Source: Neospora caninum Liverpool
Taxonomy: Eukaryota; Apicomplexa; Conoidasida; Eucoccidiorida; Sarcocystidae
Direction: 5' to 3'
Length of the DNA: 64,000 nucleotides
Assembly (NCBI RefSeq): GCF_000208865.1
Contig: NC_018389.1
Location: 2,097,941 to 2,161,940 of the forward strand
Position 1 is the stretch's first letter; each line of letters begins with the position of its first letter. Both the position numbers and the translations under genes were made by a program. Positions 47,201 through 62,200 of this stretch are shown piece after piece. The notes under the pieces are model-generated. The model was not told the origin of the DNA and searched no databases. It worked only from the letters and a program-made list of their open reading frames with translations.

Positions 47201-50200
47201 TTCAGATGGTTTCTCTAGACCTCATTGAGCCGGATCTGCCCGAAGGCCACCCAGATCGGGAGATTCTGCAAACGGGGAAGAAGGCCGGAAACGCGCTGTC
47301 CGGAAGAGCTGCGCCTTCTGTCGGGAGTCGAGCGACCGGGCGTCTGCTACCAGGCGCTGAAGCAGAAAAGGATCTCGGCGGCAGCCCGGCAGCGAGTGGC
47401 ACGGAGCGTGAAACCGACACCGCGTGTGTGTCGATCCTCTTCTCCTCTCGGGCTTCCGCGGCCGTTCCCCACTCGCAGGCCTCCGTGTGTGGCCCGAGGG
47501 GCGGGGAGCTTGAGCGGCAGCGCCCTCCTCTCGCCGGGCTCGACAGCTGGCGAGCCACGCGAGAGAGGCAGGAAGAAGACGGAGTTGAGACGGTTGCAGA
47601 AGAGCCCCGCACCCGACTGCAAGTCGCCATCCGGTCGTGTGTGTCTGTGATATTCCGCCCCGACGTCTTCTCCAGCTTAGTTCTGTTCCTCAAAGAGCCA
47701 GCGCCGCGTGCGCGTCGGCAACCAAGGGACGGAGGCGAGGGGTCTGTGTCTCCCTCGCGTGTGCAAGAGGCCTTGTCCCCGAGGAGTTTGCGTACGACAC
47801 CTGGTGCCAGAGAAGCTTTCCCGCAACAAGAAGGGTGCGACTCTGGCGGAGGGAGTGAAAAAGCTGGTGGCGCCGAGCCCTCAGATCCAGACGCCGCGGC
47901 TGGAGAGACAAGCGGAGCGGTCTCGCCTTCTTCTTGGACGGTGTTGCCGTTGTCGCCGCCGGAGGCCGCAGCCGTCGAGCGGGAACTGAATCCCCTCGAC
48001 ACGGATATTGGGCTCACTCTCGAGGGGGTCCAGTTGGTCTGGGTCGATCGGCTGTCTGAGCGACATTTTGCGGTTTCCAACTTTGATGGGGCTGAAATCG
48101 GCCTGTCCCTCCGTCCGTTCTCCACAGACTGCCACGTCACCCTCCGCAACTTCACTCTGTCCTTCCTCTCCCCCACAGATTCCAGAAGGAGACGCGGTCG
48201 GGCGTCAAGGTTGAAGGCCGCTCGGGCCTCCAGTCCGTCGCAACGGTGGGAGTCTCCGGGCGTCGCGGTGGCTAGCCCGCCGCATGAAAGAGGAGAAAGG
48301 CAGCTCGCGGTTCCTGTCGCCAGTCGCGGGGGAACAGCGGGAGAAGCGGGTAGCCGCCGCGGAGGGAAGGCTTCTAGGCGCTTGCTGCCCGAGGCAGGTC
48401 GCGAGCTCGGCCCGCAGCCGCTTGCCACAAGAATTGTGGGACTGCTACCCGGGCAACCTTACGTTCTTCGAGTCAATATGCGAAGCGTGCATCCGTCGCT
48501 TCCGTCCTTCTCAGGGTACGGCCTTCTCCTTAAGGTGGACATGGGCGCGATTGAGCTGGTGTATCTCCACAAGAAGTTCTGGAAAGTCTTCGACTGGATC
48601 CTTGACCCGTTCATCAGCACTCTCACCGCCAGTCCAGCGGACGTGCCCGCCCCGCCCCCCCGGGTATCTCCAACAACGGCTACGGCCCATGCCGAGGCGC
48701 CCTCGTGCCCACTTCCTGTCCTGGATTCTTCCTCCACGCGTCTGCCTCGCGTCGACCAAGCCAGCGCGCGCAGTTTCCCCAATCCGGGCCTCGCGCGTCT
48801 TTGCCGCCTCCTGGAGTTCCTCGCCCGACATTCCCGTGCTCGCCCGCCGCCCCCTCGGCCGCAGGCGCCTGCGCCGTTCCACGCAAACGTCGCGATGGCA
48901 GTCGGCGAGTCCCGCTCCTCTCAGCCGCTCACTTGGCGGTGTAGCTGCGGCAGCGTTTCCCACTCGCCCCGAGCGGCCGCGTACCTCCGGCAGCTGCGGC
49001 ATCTCGGCCCTCGCACCAACCCGCCGCTTCACCTCTACAGCTACGATGTCACCATTCGTTCACCCGTTGTGTTCGTCCCTGGGGCAATTGTCACCAGCCC
49101 GCCCGTCCCAGTGTCCGCGGAGCTCCCGCCCGTGTGGAGAAGAGAGCCGGCGGCGGAACGCGCACCCGAGAGGACAACGCAGGCTGGCGAACCTGACGCC
49201 TCAGCCGCCGAGGCGCCACAAGACCGCAAGGGCGCACGACCAGCTGCTGTCGACCCTCGGGTGTCTCTAGGCTTTTCAGATGTGCTGTGCCCTGGCATCG
49301 AGCTGCGGCTCGGCGAATTCTCCGTGCGAAATCGCGTTGGATGCGCAGCGGAACGGACGGGCCTCGTCGACGACATCCGCGTGGAGCTCACAAAGATGAC
49401 GGGGCGGGTCGCGTGGAGGCGACTGCGAAGCTCGTTGCCCGCGCGAGACGAGGCCGCCAGCGCCGATGGAGGTCCCGAGGAGCGAGGCGCAAACAGACCT
49501 GCTGGGCCGGAGGAAAACGAAGTTGTCCTGAAAGAAATGAACGTCGTCGTCAGGTGTTTCAGAGGTCTCAACCAAGCTGCACGGAAAGGTGAGCTGCCTC
49601 TTGGAAAAACAGGTTCCCTCCAAGCTTCCCTGTGCTGTGTGTCGGCAAATGAGCTAAGAACAGTCTCTCCGTTGAAACGCTGGAAGCGTTCTCGTGTGCG
49701 CTTGCGGTGCGATTTCTGGAGGAACTATCCAGAGGCGTTTTGCGGAGCCTTTCCCGAGCCCCCGTTGGTGTACCGGTGCCCTGAGAGAGGTACCCCATCG
49801 CACAAAGATAGAACGGGGACATGCCGGTCAGCTGAGTGATCTCCTAGGGATGAAGAGCACGGCCCCTGAGGCGCCAAATGCACTCCCTTGTGTTTTTCAT
49901 CCGTGCTCTTTACTGGCGGAAGCCCTTACTGCAGATCGTTTGGTTTGCCAGAACGATGCTGTCTCCTCGTGGCCCCAAACCTGGAACGCGGTCGCAAGTA
50001 GGAGCCAAAGGCTTGCGAGGTGACTCGCTGCTTTGTGGGGAAATCGGGCTGCAGACGTCTTCCTGGCTTCTTGTCCGATGTTTTCGCAGTGCCCCACCCT
50101 ACGTGGCTTCGCGTGGAGATTGACGATGTCCCTCTCGTTTTGTCGCCGTTTCGGCTCCAACTCCTTCTCGCCCTACTCAACTCAGTGAGTCAACAAACGC

Positions 50201-53200
50201 TTCTTCCTTTCTTCCAGCCCTGGTAGGCTGCACTTTTCTCTGTGCCGCTCCTTCGCGGTCTCTGCTTCTTCGCCTAGTCCGCCTGCAGCGCGCCTTCCCG
50301 TCCCTAGGGACAGCGGGAAGGGTGGCCACCTGCGCCGAGAAACAGACTCCCTTGGAGTGCGTGAACTGAGCTGGTTTTTTTTTCCAGGCTTTTCCCGTCG
50401 TTCCGGCACAGTCAGTGCGTGGCCCTGTGGACAAATGTGTGTTGCCGCCGTCCGTCTGTTCTTCAGAATATTCTTCATAATGACCCAGACGTCGTCCTCG
50501 CTAGCTCCCCTCCCTCTCGCCCCCTGCTCCGCCCGGGGGCCGCGACGTCCGCCGCTGCTGATCCATCGCCCAGGAGCTCCTCCAGAAGTTTTTTCGAGTC
50601 CAGTTCTTCGCGGCTTTCCGAGCGTTCGAGTTGCCACCGCGAGGCAGCTCTTCAGGGTCGGCACCGTCGAAAAGAAGAACGCCTACATGCCGACGCAACA
50701 GACGTGGAGCCGCGACAGACGAGTGTCGACTGGCTTCGACTCCTCGACGAAGAGGGCGTCTGCTCTCTCCGTTTCGAGGTGTTTCTGCGAAATCTAATCG
50801 TCGAGCTGGTAACGGCAGCCGGTGGCGAGGCAGAGAACGCGCGAACTCTCAAGACAGGAGCCGACGCAGGCGAGACAGTTGCGGTCGAGCACAGCCACGG
50901 GTCAGCTGCCGACGCCGTGTCCATGAAGGGAAAAGAACGGACAAGAGCGGGCGCCAGGCGTGGAGGGCCCGGGCCTAGGCGCAGCCTGCTGCGACGCAAC
51001 AACGCCACAAGGAAAGCTGTGGAAAATCCACCGCACTGCTTGTTCCACGCCAAGACAATGACGGTAGGCGAGAGCAGGTCTCGGAAAGGCAGTGCACGGG
51101 AGCGACGGACAACCACGCGCCGCCAAAATCTGCAGTGTATCCCTGTGTCGCATGCGCGTGGATTTCAGTGTGAGTGTCCGCGTGAAAGCCATTTCGACTG
51201 ACCGATGGAGGGGGAGAACTCGGTAGCAACTCGCAGCGGCACGGGCACAGTACACGGAGTGATGGAGGCTCCACGCCCCTTGCAGAAAAAAAGGCTGTGC
51301 TTCTCGCTCGGCCTTACAGTTCACTGACTGTGCGTTGCCGAGTGCGTCTATCGCGGCTGTTCGTCCTCATACCGAATTGTGAACAGAATCTTCAATGACT
51401 GAACTTGGAGCTTCATCCGATCCCGCCTTCCAGCTTCAAAGTAAAGTGCACATGTGCACGAGCTCATGTAAACAAGTCTTGAGCGCACGCTTGTTTGCAG
51501 TTCCCCCCCGACTTGAATAAATCTGCATGTTTGTGCATCGTTCACCGTCCGTACTCGCGATTCGTTTACTCTCCTGGCCGTTTTTGCTGGTTTCCAGAGG
51601 AAGGGAAACTCAGCGAGGAACCTCCTTTCGGTTTCGGCAATCGGCGGTCCTGCCGTTCGACACCCACTCGAGTCTCTTCTGTGTGCACGCTGTGTCTTCA
51701 ATCAGGTGGAGATGCTGTCGGTCGCCTTGCCGCCTTTCAGTCCAGCGTTGTCTGGCGCTTCGCAGCACGGTCTTGAGTCTTCTAGAGCGACGGGCGCAGA
51801 GCCGTCTTCCGCAGAAGACGTCCGAGTCTCTTTGCACGGTTCGGCTCTCAGTCTCGAGCAGTTGGCGGCCACTTTGGTTGCGGTGCGCCTGGACACCGCT
51901 CGTCTGTTCCACCCTGCGTCGGCTCCTCCCTTCAGTGTCATTCTCTCCGATGCACGCCACAACTGCATGGATCTCGCGTGCCAAGAGCTGCCGCGCTCCC
52001 CGTCGCCGGCCGCTTGCAGCTCGAGGCAAGACCCTGGGACCGCCGGAAGTGGAGAAGCGAGGCAGGCAGACAACGGATCCTCTGCGAGAACGTCGGCTGC
52101 CGCGTCTGACCGATGGCGCTGGAACGCTGCAGAGGAGACGGCCGAGGACGGTGGTTGCGATTTCCAAAGAGGACGAAAGGGAGGCGATGCTACTCAGTGT
52201 GAACAGCCATTCAGCTCTGATCCAGGAGCGCTTCTTGACCACGTCGAATTGGTGCATCCAGCGGGAATCGTTCAGTTCAACGGTGTGTCGGAGACACTTC
52301 TGTTTCCTCCTGGTCCGTGTGCAGATTACCTGGCGCTGGGTCCCACACGAAGGCAAGGTGACGCCGAGGCGGAAACCGCCGAGAGACAGCCAGCGGGGGC
52401 GCCTCTGCCGTCGCATGCGGGCGAGGCGGATGCAGGCCGCGAGCGTCGTCCCGAGTTGACCGTTACGTACCAGAACGCAAACGCCACGCTCCGATCGCTT
52501 CGAAACCACGACAGGAAGATGGCGTGTTTGGGGGTGGGAAACTGTACCGGCTCTTGTTACCTTGAAAATCAGCAAAACATTTCCGTCAGTGTGGCGCACC
52601 CGAGATGCATCCTTCATCTGCCTCTGTTTATGCAAACGTACGACTTCTTCTTCTCTCCCGCTCCGGCCACACAGCCCGGCGCTGCCTCGCAGCGCGGGGG
52701 TTCCTCACCGGCGCCGGGAGGCGAAGGAACACAAGAGAGGGCGACCAAGGAGAGCACTGGGCGAGCCGAGCAGCAGAATCTAGACGGTCGGCGAAGCGAC
52801 AGTGTTGGGACCGCGAATTCCGCCACGAGCGGGCCCTCGAAAGCAGCCAGGGTTCCAATCCCTCTCTTAGCTGTTGAAAAGTGCCGGGAGGTTGAGGGGC
52901 AAGCTGAGGAACACACCAGCGCCGGACACCAACCGCATTGGCAGCCAGTGGGAGAGACGGCAGTCCCTACCTTTGCTGAAAGTTTAACTCGGTCGCGAGT
53001 CCCGGAAGAGACGTCGCCTCGTCCCCTGCTCATGTCTCAGCTTCGACGACTCCAATCCGCAGCGGCAGACGTCTACCACATGCGCTTGCCTATCTCGCCA
53101 AGGCTTAAAATGCTGCCTCTGACTGTCCTGGCTTCACCTCAAGATGAAGACGAATCCGGCGTTCAGGAGGGACTTCCCGGTGCGGTTGCAGCTCTGGTGA

Positions 53201-56200
53201 CTGCGCGCCGGGCTCCAGCCTGTTCTGGAGGACTCGGTTCCAGCCTGCAGGGACTCCAGAGAAAGAAGGGAAAACGGGAAAAGGAAGGGCTGCAGACGTC
53301 CCCATCGCTGCGACACTTGGGTCGGTGTGGTCCTTCAAGAAGAGCGCAAATTGCCGCTGGCGGTGGCCAACAAGATGTCGAGCGGAACTCGCCAATGAAA
53401 GTTGTGAAGAGAGCTGAGGTGAAGCTGGAGCTCACCAGTGCATCCCTGATTCTTCCGGGGAACTGCCAGGATTCTCACAGTGCCCTTGTGGCTATGCAGG
53501 GATCCCTGTACTTACGGAAGAAGACAGGCGCTGCGCCGCCGCCCTCTCTCGCGGGCCTGGCTGCTCTCTGTGGGGACCAAGAAGGAAGGGAACCGAGCTT
53601 TGAATTCAAAAGTGAGCGACGCGGTTCGGGCTCAGGTGTCGCAGCTGCAGTGGGAAGCAACGCAGAATCTTGGAACCGCCCGGGCGAAAAGCTTCTCCTC
53701 GCAAGGTCTTCTTCTCGGCTCCGTGCAGGTCTTCTCGCCCGTTCAGCCTCAGGCCTTCGTATTTTAGGGAGGTCAGCAGCAGCTGCGACTGATGCGGCAG
53801 AACATGACGGATTGCAGAGGCGTCCGGAATGCTCGAGCTCCGCTCCGATGTCTGGGGAAAAGCACGAAACAGTTGATTCTCCGACTGGCGAACAGGCGGA
53901 GGAATACACACTGGTAAGAATCCGAGAAGCCACTCTCTTCTGCTGTCGCCGACCTGCCATACTGATGGGTTTGGAGGAACAAGCCCTCAGGGGGCAGACG
54001 GGGCAACGCGATCGGGAAGATCCTCTCATGGAGAGAGCAGAAAGAAGCCGGAGGGGCGAGGAGACAACGGTATCTGGGGGAGGAAGTTCCGTCGGGTCTT
54101 CGGCCAGAGCCTGTCGTCCCGAACCTGCCGACGCAGAAGCGGCTCTGCGCAAAGGCAAAGAGACCGAGGGGCCGTCCACACGCGGCCTCAGCCCGGGTCG
54201 CAGCCCTCACCTGCTTCCCGCCGCATGCGGCAATCCACTCACCCACAGCCGCCGAGGCCCGCACGCAGTGGATTTTCGCATTCTCTCAGCTGGCATGCAC
54301 ATGGACTTTCTCCTGCACAAACGCGAAGGTCGTCGCTCGGCTGCATGTGTCCGATCGGGCGACAGCTCCTGTTGTCTCCTCACACCAAGCGAACGAGACG
54401 CGTCGGAAGAGATGCGAGAAGTTACCGGTGCAGAGACAGAGGGAGGATTCATAGTGAGGTCTGGCGGAACCGAGACTCGCGATCCGTTCTACACGAGGAG
54501 GCAAACGCGTTTCCTCGCAAGGCGGCTCGAGCCCCACGCTCGGGGACCCCTTCAGGCGCCACTGTCTCGAAAATGTGGCTGTTGTCTGGAGTTCCAGCGC
54601 GTCCACATTGGCGTCTATCCTTGCTCGGTCGAGATTTCTTACCAAGATCTTCTCCTGGTTGCTAATTGTCTCCACTATCAGCGTACTCAGCTCGAAGCGC
54701 AGCAGCAGCCGCACGGACGAGAACCGCCTGTGCACGCGTCGACTTCGTCCACCACTGAATCTTCCTCGGACGTGCCTCCAGGCGGCTGCTCGTCTCCGCC
54801 CTCGATTCCCGCATCGGCAGCTTCCGCTAGGCAAAGAGCAGACGAGGGTGCGGAGAGGCCTCAAGACGTGGAACACGAAGCGGAAGGTCAACGAGAAATC
54901 GAGGTGCACGTTTCCGCTCTCCGTCTCACGCTTTTGAATGATTGCTTTGGCTCTCTGCACGCGCCCTTGTTACAGCTTTTTGTCCCCTCTGCATCCCTTC
55001 GCCACAGAGGATACTCGGTTCGCTCCTGGCCTCTTTTGTGGACGGCGGCGGCGGCTGCTGAGGCTGCCGATCTGTGCACTCGAGGCAAGGAGGCGAGTGA
55101 CCGCGTAGGCCGTGCGAGTTTTTTCTTTTCGCGTTTCCGTCCTCAAGATGTGCACCCAGGTTCTGCGGATTTCGGCGTCGGAGTGGGAGGGGGGGGCGAG
55201 CCCAACGAGGAAGAGGCAGCTCAGAGCGGCCTTTCAGACGAAACCGGGGCCCGACATCTGCCCCGTTCTGACGCCTCCAGTGCCGTGCGCGGCGCTTTCG
55301 CGTTCCAACAGCCGCCTCTTTGGGCCTCTGGTGCGCCAGCGACGATCGACGGGCGTGACGTGGACTCTCTGGACACTCTGGATCGTCGGGTCCGACACAG
55401 ACAAGGCCGAGATGCGCGTTCCCGTGGGGAGAAGCTCGTCACCTGCGGGGTCAGTTGCGTCGACTTTTCCTTGCTTCTCTGGTGTTTCAATCCCGTCGCG
55501 GTCGCCTTTGAGCCCGTGATTGAAAATTTTGCTCTCACCGCAGTGAGCAGGGACCTCCCCTATGAAGTGTATGCCTGTACCTATCCTGGCGAGGCTCCGC
55601 TGCGGCATCTCGTTCTGGAGGAAGAATCCGCACAAGCTCTGGCGAGGGAAGGACTTCATCGAAGCAGAGAGAGAGAGATTGCCGGCGGCAGACGCGAAGG
55701 AGTTGGGGAAGAGGAGAGCCCGGACGCCAGGGAGGGACGACGCCGAAGCAGAGCGCTCAGTCGCCAACTCCCGCGTTCCCGGCGGAAGAGTAGACGGGGG
55801 ACCGAAAGCGGCGGCTCCGGTTCGGAGACGCTTTCTGAAGTCAGAAAGTCGGCAAGGACACGAGACTGGTGTGGGTCATGCGATTCCTCTGCCAAGTCTC
55901 TGCCAAGCGGCTGGCGGTGCGAACGAAAAGTGAAGACACAATGCATGCTGAGACAGAAACCAACTTTTAGCTATGACTGGTCCAGTGATGAGGCAGTTGA
56001 TGCTCCCGACACGAAGTGGGGCGAAGACGGTCAGGGCAGCTCAGAGAGCAGTCACAATTTCTTGACTGCTTCCCTGAGCGACGAAAGCGATGTTTCATCT
56101 CTGGACGGAACGGACTGCAATTCTGGCCCCTCTTCAAGTTCGCGGAGTGTCTCAGTGCCCTCTTTGCCACGTCAGGCAGAGCAGACTGCCAGCTCCTCAG

Positions 56201-59200
56201 AACCAGCGAGAGTCGAGGACATCGCTTCCATCTCCTCGTACAAAAACCTCGAGGATTCTGAGCTTTCAGATGTGTCGTCTCTGTCTTCCTTCTCGACGGA
56301 ATCCGGTTTGGAAGAATCGATTGCGTCTCCGCCTCCAGAAAAGCGGTACAGAGGTATCTTCCTCTCGTCGCCCTGCACGTCGCCAATCGAAATCAATGTG
56401 TCCCACGTTCTTCTGCGTACGCTTCTCTCTGCTCTCACTCAGTGGCGCAGCGACTTTCTTCGGCACGCCCTCCCCTTCCAGGGATCCGGTGTCTCTGGGG
56501 CTAACTCAAATGAGCCTACTCGGACTACTCAGGTGGACATCAATAAGCCTCTCCGGAACTCTGGCGGGGCTCGGCCGTCCGCTGACGAGTCGCCTGCACA
56601 CGTTCTCGAGAGTGTACAGACGGCAGCGAAAAACCAGGATTCTTTTGACGGCCCCGTCCGGCGAACGTCCCGGACGACGTGCCCGTGGCCCGCGGCAGGG
56701 AAAGACGTCAGGGAACAAGCGGGCGACGAGGGGCAAGACACTCGAGACGGAAGCTCGGTAGACCAAGCCACCAGTGGAGAGAACGTGGCTTCTTTCGACG
56801 TGGTGGGAGCTGAGGGAGACTCGGCGACTTCGCGGTTTCCTTTCATCCCTCTCCCCCGCGTTCTTTCTCCTCCCGAGGAGGAAGCGACCGGCTCGCTCCC
56901 TACCGGTGTCTTGCCCTCGAGTGAGCAAGGGACTTCCGTGGAACCTGCTTTTGCTTCTTCGTTGACTGGCACAGAGGAAGATCCCGAGTCGCCCCGAAGC
57001 GGCGGAGATGCCAATCGGGACAAGAGCGAGCTCGAGTCAGGGTGCAGTCCTGGAGAGTTCTCCCTGGGAGGCGACAAGAGCGCGGAGGCCGGCAGCGATC
57101 GTGGGTCGGAAGAAGGACACGACGGAAAGACGCGTTGGCGAGAGGACAGCGAGTCACCTGGCGAACGTTCCCAAGTGCCCTCGAGTTCTGCCTCTGCGGG
57201 CTCGCTTCGCTATCCTCCCGCTGGGAACATCGCGATGGCGGCTGTTTCTCGCTCCTCATCGGTCTGCGACGCGGCTGCTGTGTGTACGGGCAGCGCTTTA
57301 GGCAGCATAGCTCCTTCGCCAGCGGATCCACGCCGACAACTTTTCATTCCCTACGTAGTCAAAAACGAGACGGGGATGCTTCTCCATGTCGATGTTCCTC
57401 TGCGGTCGCAAGCTGGTCCTTCTCAAGAGGCGCCCGTCCCAGGTGTCGCTCCCGTTGCCCTCGAGACGACTTCCGACCGAGGAAGTGCACAACACGCAGA
57501 CGGTTCTCGCAGTGCGGGTATCGGGACAGATGGAGCCAAGCTGGTGCGTCCAGAAAATGCATGTGAGCAGTCGATGCCCGTCGACGGCCGCGGCTTCCCC
57601 GGGGGCGGGGGTGGCGAGACGCCTTACGTCCTTAGCAGTCGCGCTAGCGACCAAAACTCAGACGAGGAAGGCGACTGCATGCGAGGAGAAGCGATTCGCA
57701 TCGGGAGACCTGGCGGACGAAAGGCGCGTGGGAGAGCTGGCGGATGTGGCTGGGCAAGAGTTGCCGTTGCCCCCGCAGAAGAGAAGGCTCTTCAACAGCT
57801 TCAGATTGAAGTGGGAAGAGCCGCGTGCCTTCGTGTGAGGTTGGGACTGACCTCCTGCGGGCGGAGAGACAGTGGAGGAGGGCGTGCACCGGCAGTCGAT
57901 TTCGTGGGCGCACAAGGCGGCGCAAGGAAACAAAGAGGCGGTGGGGAACGGCCTGGGGGCATCCTGGACAATATTGTTTGGGAGGCTAGTCGCCCAGTCC
58001 CTATCGATAGAGTTGGCGTGTATGCACAGCCGTTAGCGATCAGCGAGTCCGGCTCTGTGACGCATTCGCTCGATGTGCCAGGCATTCCGTCGGCTCGCAG
58101 CTTCTCTCGAGCGATCTCTGGTGCCAGCCAGTCTGCGTTCGACAGTCCGACGGCTGTGTCACCAGGAACGTCCCCTACCGAGTGGGGTCCGTCGCCGTCG
58201 TTGCCTCTCGCCGTGGACAACGCAAGTGGGCAGATCTCGCCGTTTCTGGCTCTTCCAAAGCCGTCTTTGGAGATGCGAGAACGGTCGCAAAGTACAGTGC
58301 AGCCTGGCGCCTTGCCACTCTCGTCATTGCCCCTGGCCTCGTCTCTAGCTCTTCTGCGAGACAACGCCTTCATCATTTGTCGGGTCGTGGCTGAGGCAGG
58401 CAGGAAGAGGTTAATCGTTCAGTCCCAAGTGCTTCTTCACAACAAATGTTTCGTGCCTGTGGAAGTTCTCGTCTGGCCTTCTGAGACCGCCGCAGCAGAA
58501 GGTCGACGCGCGCCTTTAGAAGCTCGAGAATGGAACAGCCGCTTGGACACGAGTGCGGGGCAACACGGATCGCGTGAGGGCGGAGGCGAAGGCGCAGGGA
58601 CGCTGCACGCCTCAAAAGCCCGCGACGGGACTGCACGAGTTGCCGACGAAGACATCTTCGATCCAGAGAAACAGCCGGCGTCGCTACTCCTCGTTATCCC
58701 TCCAGGAGGCTCTGCTGCTGTCCCCGTGAATCTTTGTCGCACGGGTCGCCTGTGTGTGCGTCCCCGCTCGCCCGCTCACCTTTTCACTTGGTCGCGGTGT
58801 CTGCTGCTGTACCGGCTGTGGCAACTTCTTGATAGCCGGTCGCAATCACGGAGTCAGCACCCTGCCTCGCACTCGACTGTCTCTTCCTCTCAGTCGCTGC
58901 GGCATAGAGTTGACTCCGGCCCTGCGACTTCGTCAGAGGCTCTTTGGGGGGGGAATCCGGGTCGTGGGCGGCGCGCGCCTGTCCTCGATCTCCTTCGGTG
59001 CTCCTGCTGCTGTGAAGCGGACAGCGGGACGGGCGGCGCAACTCCAGGACCCGCCACAGATGAAAGACTAGTGCAGCGAGGAGCGCCTCCGGGACCGGCC
59101 TGCGGGAGCTTTAACCTGTGTGTCGTGTGCCAAGGAGAGGACGTTGTCTACGAGGACACCGGATGCGTGCAGCTGAAGCTCGCATTCCATCCGCCCGTCT

Positions 59201-62200
59201 CCATCGCCTCGACGCTGCCGTTTCGAATCAACTGTCGCCTGGAGTCTCTGCACCCGATAGCTGCCGGGAAGGTGGAAGACTCCAAGCGCGGGGACGTGTC
59301 CTCAGGAACGTGCCGCCTCGGCTTCGAGTCCCAGCTTTGTCTCAATCAACAAGTGCATCTCCATAAACTGCCTCTCGCTGGCACCATTCGTCTCGAGGTG
59401 ACTGTGGAGGAGAGCAAGCACGGACAGGAGACAGGCTCCTTGCGCTCTGCGCCGCTGCAGATTCACCCGATTCCCACAGCTCTCCTATTGCCTGCACAGA
59501 CTGCAGCGGCAATCGGAGTCGACTGTGATTCGGGAAGTGACACAGAGGACAATTCTGCGAGCGACGGACCCAACAGCGAAATGGGACAACGGGCAGAAGC
59601 CGTCGCGGAGTTGATTTGCCGCGACCCTCGCGGAGCGCGACACCCGTTGCGTCTCCTCGTGTTCTTCCAGCATTCTGCCACAGTCGGCGCGCCGCCTTCG
59701 CTTCTCCTTCACACACCAATGTGGCTCATCTCCTTCCTGAAGGGTACAGCAGCCTTCATGCGCGCCCATAGTATCTTTCTCAATGAGGCGCGTGCTAGGC
59801 AGGCCTCACAAGCTGCGGACATCTCGTGTGGCCAGCGGATCAGTTCTCAAACTCTCAAGTCTGCGTCGAGGGGCGAACAGCAGCGCACGTTGTCCCGGTC
59901 CTCTTCTGGCGAGTGTGAACGGACGCCGACGGGAGAGAGTGTGGAAAACATTTTAGAAAGCGACGGTTCGCAAGACGCAGAATACTACTATGTGACCGAT
60001 GGTTCGTTAGTTGAAGATGAAAGCACTTGGGCTGCTGCCGCAACAGCGGTCTCCAACGCGGCTGTCAATGCAGCCTCTGTGGCGGCCGCCGCCGTGGTTG
60101 CCGCTACAGAGCGTGAGGCGTCCAAGACGCCCTTGGAGGCAGACCGGAAATCAGTTCCCGGGTGGGAACCAGACAACAGCAAGGGCGGGATGGGCAGAGC
60201 CACAAAACTGCAGCAGCTGCTCCGGAGAGTCGCGGGGGAAGGCGCAGAACTCTGCGTGGACCAAGAAGGAGACAAACTGGTTGGAGTGTATGCCTTAGAC
60301 TACAAAGCGGATGCCTTTTTCATCCACCTCCCCAGTGTCGGCACTTCCCCCTTCTTGAACATCCGCCGTCCTCTTCCTCCAGACTGCTGTCTACCAGTCC
60401 TTCCTCCCGCGTCGGTGGCCTCCCCTGCGCTGCCGCCCCCTCGTCGTCCTGCCCTCGATGTGGCGGTTCGCGTGTGCAACGCACCTCTCCCGCTCCTCCG
60501 GCCGGTTCAGCTTCTCGTGGTGATGCCTTTCTACCTTGTCATTAATGCGACGTCGTACCCCATCTCGATTCGCCAGTCGCGCTGCCTAGTGTGTCGCACA
60601 AAGGGGAGCAGTCGCCGGTGTCGAGGCCTCACACTTGTGTCGATCTCGGTTCCGGGAGAGAAAGAGCAAGGCCCGCAAAGCGGAGGTTCCTCTTGGCAGT
60701 CGCACGCTCTTGAGGACCGAGCAGCAGCAAAGCCGGCACACGGGCGAGCGGTCCAGGAAATGGCCGAGGCCACGCGGGAAGGAGACGGTGTTCCGATGTC
60801 AGCCGAATCGCGTGTCGGGCGCAAGACCCCACCGTCAAGAAAGGAGGATGCGCGAGGCACTGCCTGGGTGTTACGAGACTTAGAGGACATCGAGGAGACC
60901 GCCGAGATGATGGCGGAAGGCGCTGTTCAAATCCAGCCGAAAGATCAAAGGCCGTTCTTCTGGGCCAGTGCTCGCGGCGAGAAATTTATTCAGCTCTCCA
61001 GAACCCTTCAGCGCAACGGGTCTGCCTTGTGCGAGCGCGTCGGTTCGTTCCCTTTGGCGTCAGTTGATGGTTTTAGGTCTCCGTCTCGTCCAGTTGGTTG
61101 CGCGTCCCCCTCTCGCCGTCTCCTCGCAAGCCTCGAACTCCAAACCGGGAGCGCCAGAATCGGTGATGCGTCTTCAGCCGCGCCCTCGGCTTCACATCGT
61201 CTCCCGTCTCCGTCGCCCTTGTCAGCGCCGACAAGCAGCGGAAAGGACCGTGCGAAAGCTAGGCGTGTCCCTCCATCCGGAGCTGACCCGACTCTCGGGC
61301 TGTCTGAGTCCGTTGTGACCCAGTACTGGTCTCGTTGGTCAGGGTGTTGTCCCCTCGGCGTGAAAGCTCAGGACTGGCCTGTTCGAATTCCTCCTGTTCC
61401 GCAGCGCCACTTGCTCGCCGAATCCTCCCTTAGCTGCGGCTGCACGTACCAGGGAGATAGCGAGCTTCTTCCCTCTCCAGCATCCGCTTTGCGTCTGCCC
61501 AGTTCTGCATCTCCCGGCGGATCGCGTTCCCAGCTAGTCGCGCCGCTGACCGCCGTAACGTCCACCAGCTGCGAGCGTCGGGAGAGAGCAAGCTGGACAG
61601 AAGCATTCCTCGTTGCCTTCTTTCAGAGAGTTGCTGACGTACGAAGACTTATGCGAGTCGACGTACCCACGCGCCCTGTTCCCCCAGCGGCAGATCCTTG
61701 TCGCCACGCTGCGACGGGCAAAGCTGGGGATTGTCGCACTCCGCTTGCATCAATCAGAAATGTACGGGCCGGATATGAACACGCACAAGAATCGAGTGTC
61801 GGCAAGGCGAAGAAACCGTTCAGCGGTGTCGAGACGTCTCCTGCGGGCCCCGTGTGCTCTTCGCTCGGTCCCACATCATCGCAGGCGGAGTCAGATCTTG
61901 GACCGGCTGCAGAGAATGGAACAGAAAGCGCCAAGAAGAAGCCGGCCAGAATATGCAGCAGTGTGCTCCGTGTGGAGGTCCGCGATGGGCCAGCCGGGGG
62001 GAAGACTGTCGTGATCCGCGACGAAGGCTGGGGACAGGCGGACAGTGTGACTATCCGAAATCGATCGCGGTGGACGTTGTTAATGCGGCAGTGCGTGCAT
62101 GCAAATCCAGTCTTGGCTGCCACCGCTGCGGCAGCTGCTGCGCGAGACGCTGCCGATGCAGCCTATGTCGAGGACTCGTGCAGCACGGTTAGCGGTGCGG

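Noticed and set aside
47202..48428. Minus-strand open frame of 408 codons
   Set aside because: It lies antisense to VPS13 exon 5, whose plus-strand frame carries in-phase splice junctions and family-like strands. High third-position GC opens mirror frames.
51610..52635. Minus-strand open frame of 341 codons
   Set aside because: Mostly antisense to the giant VPS13 exon; composition is Arg-rich with no motif, typical of shadow frames.
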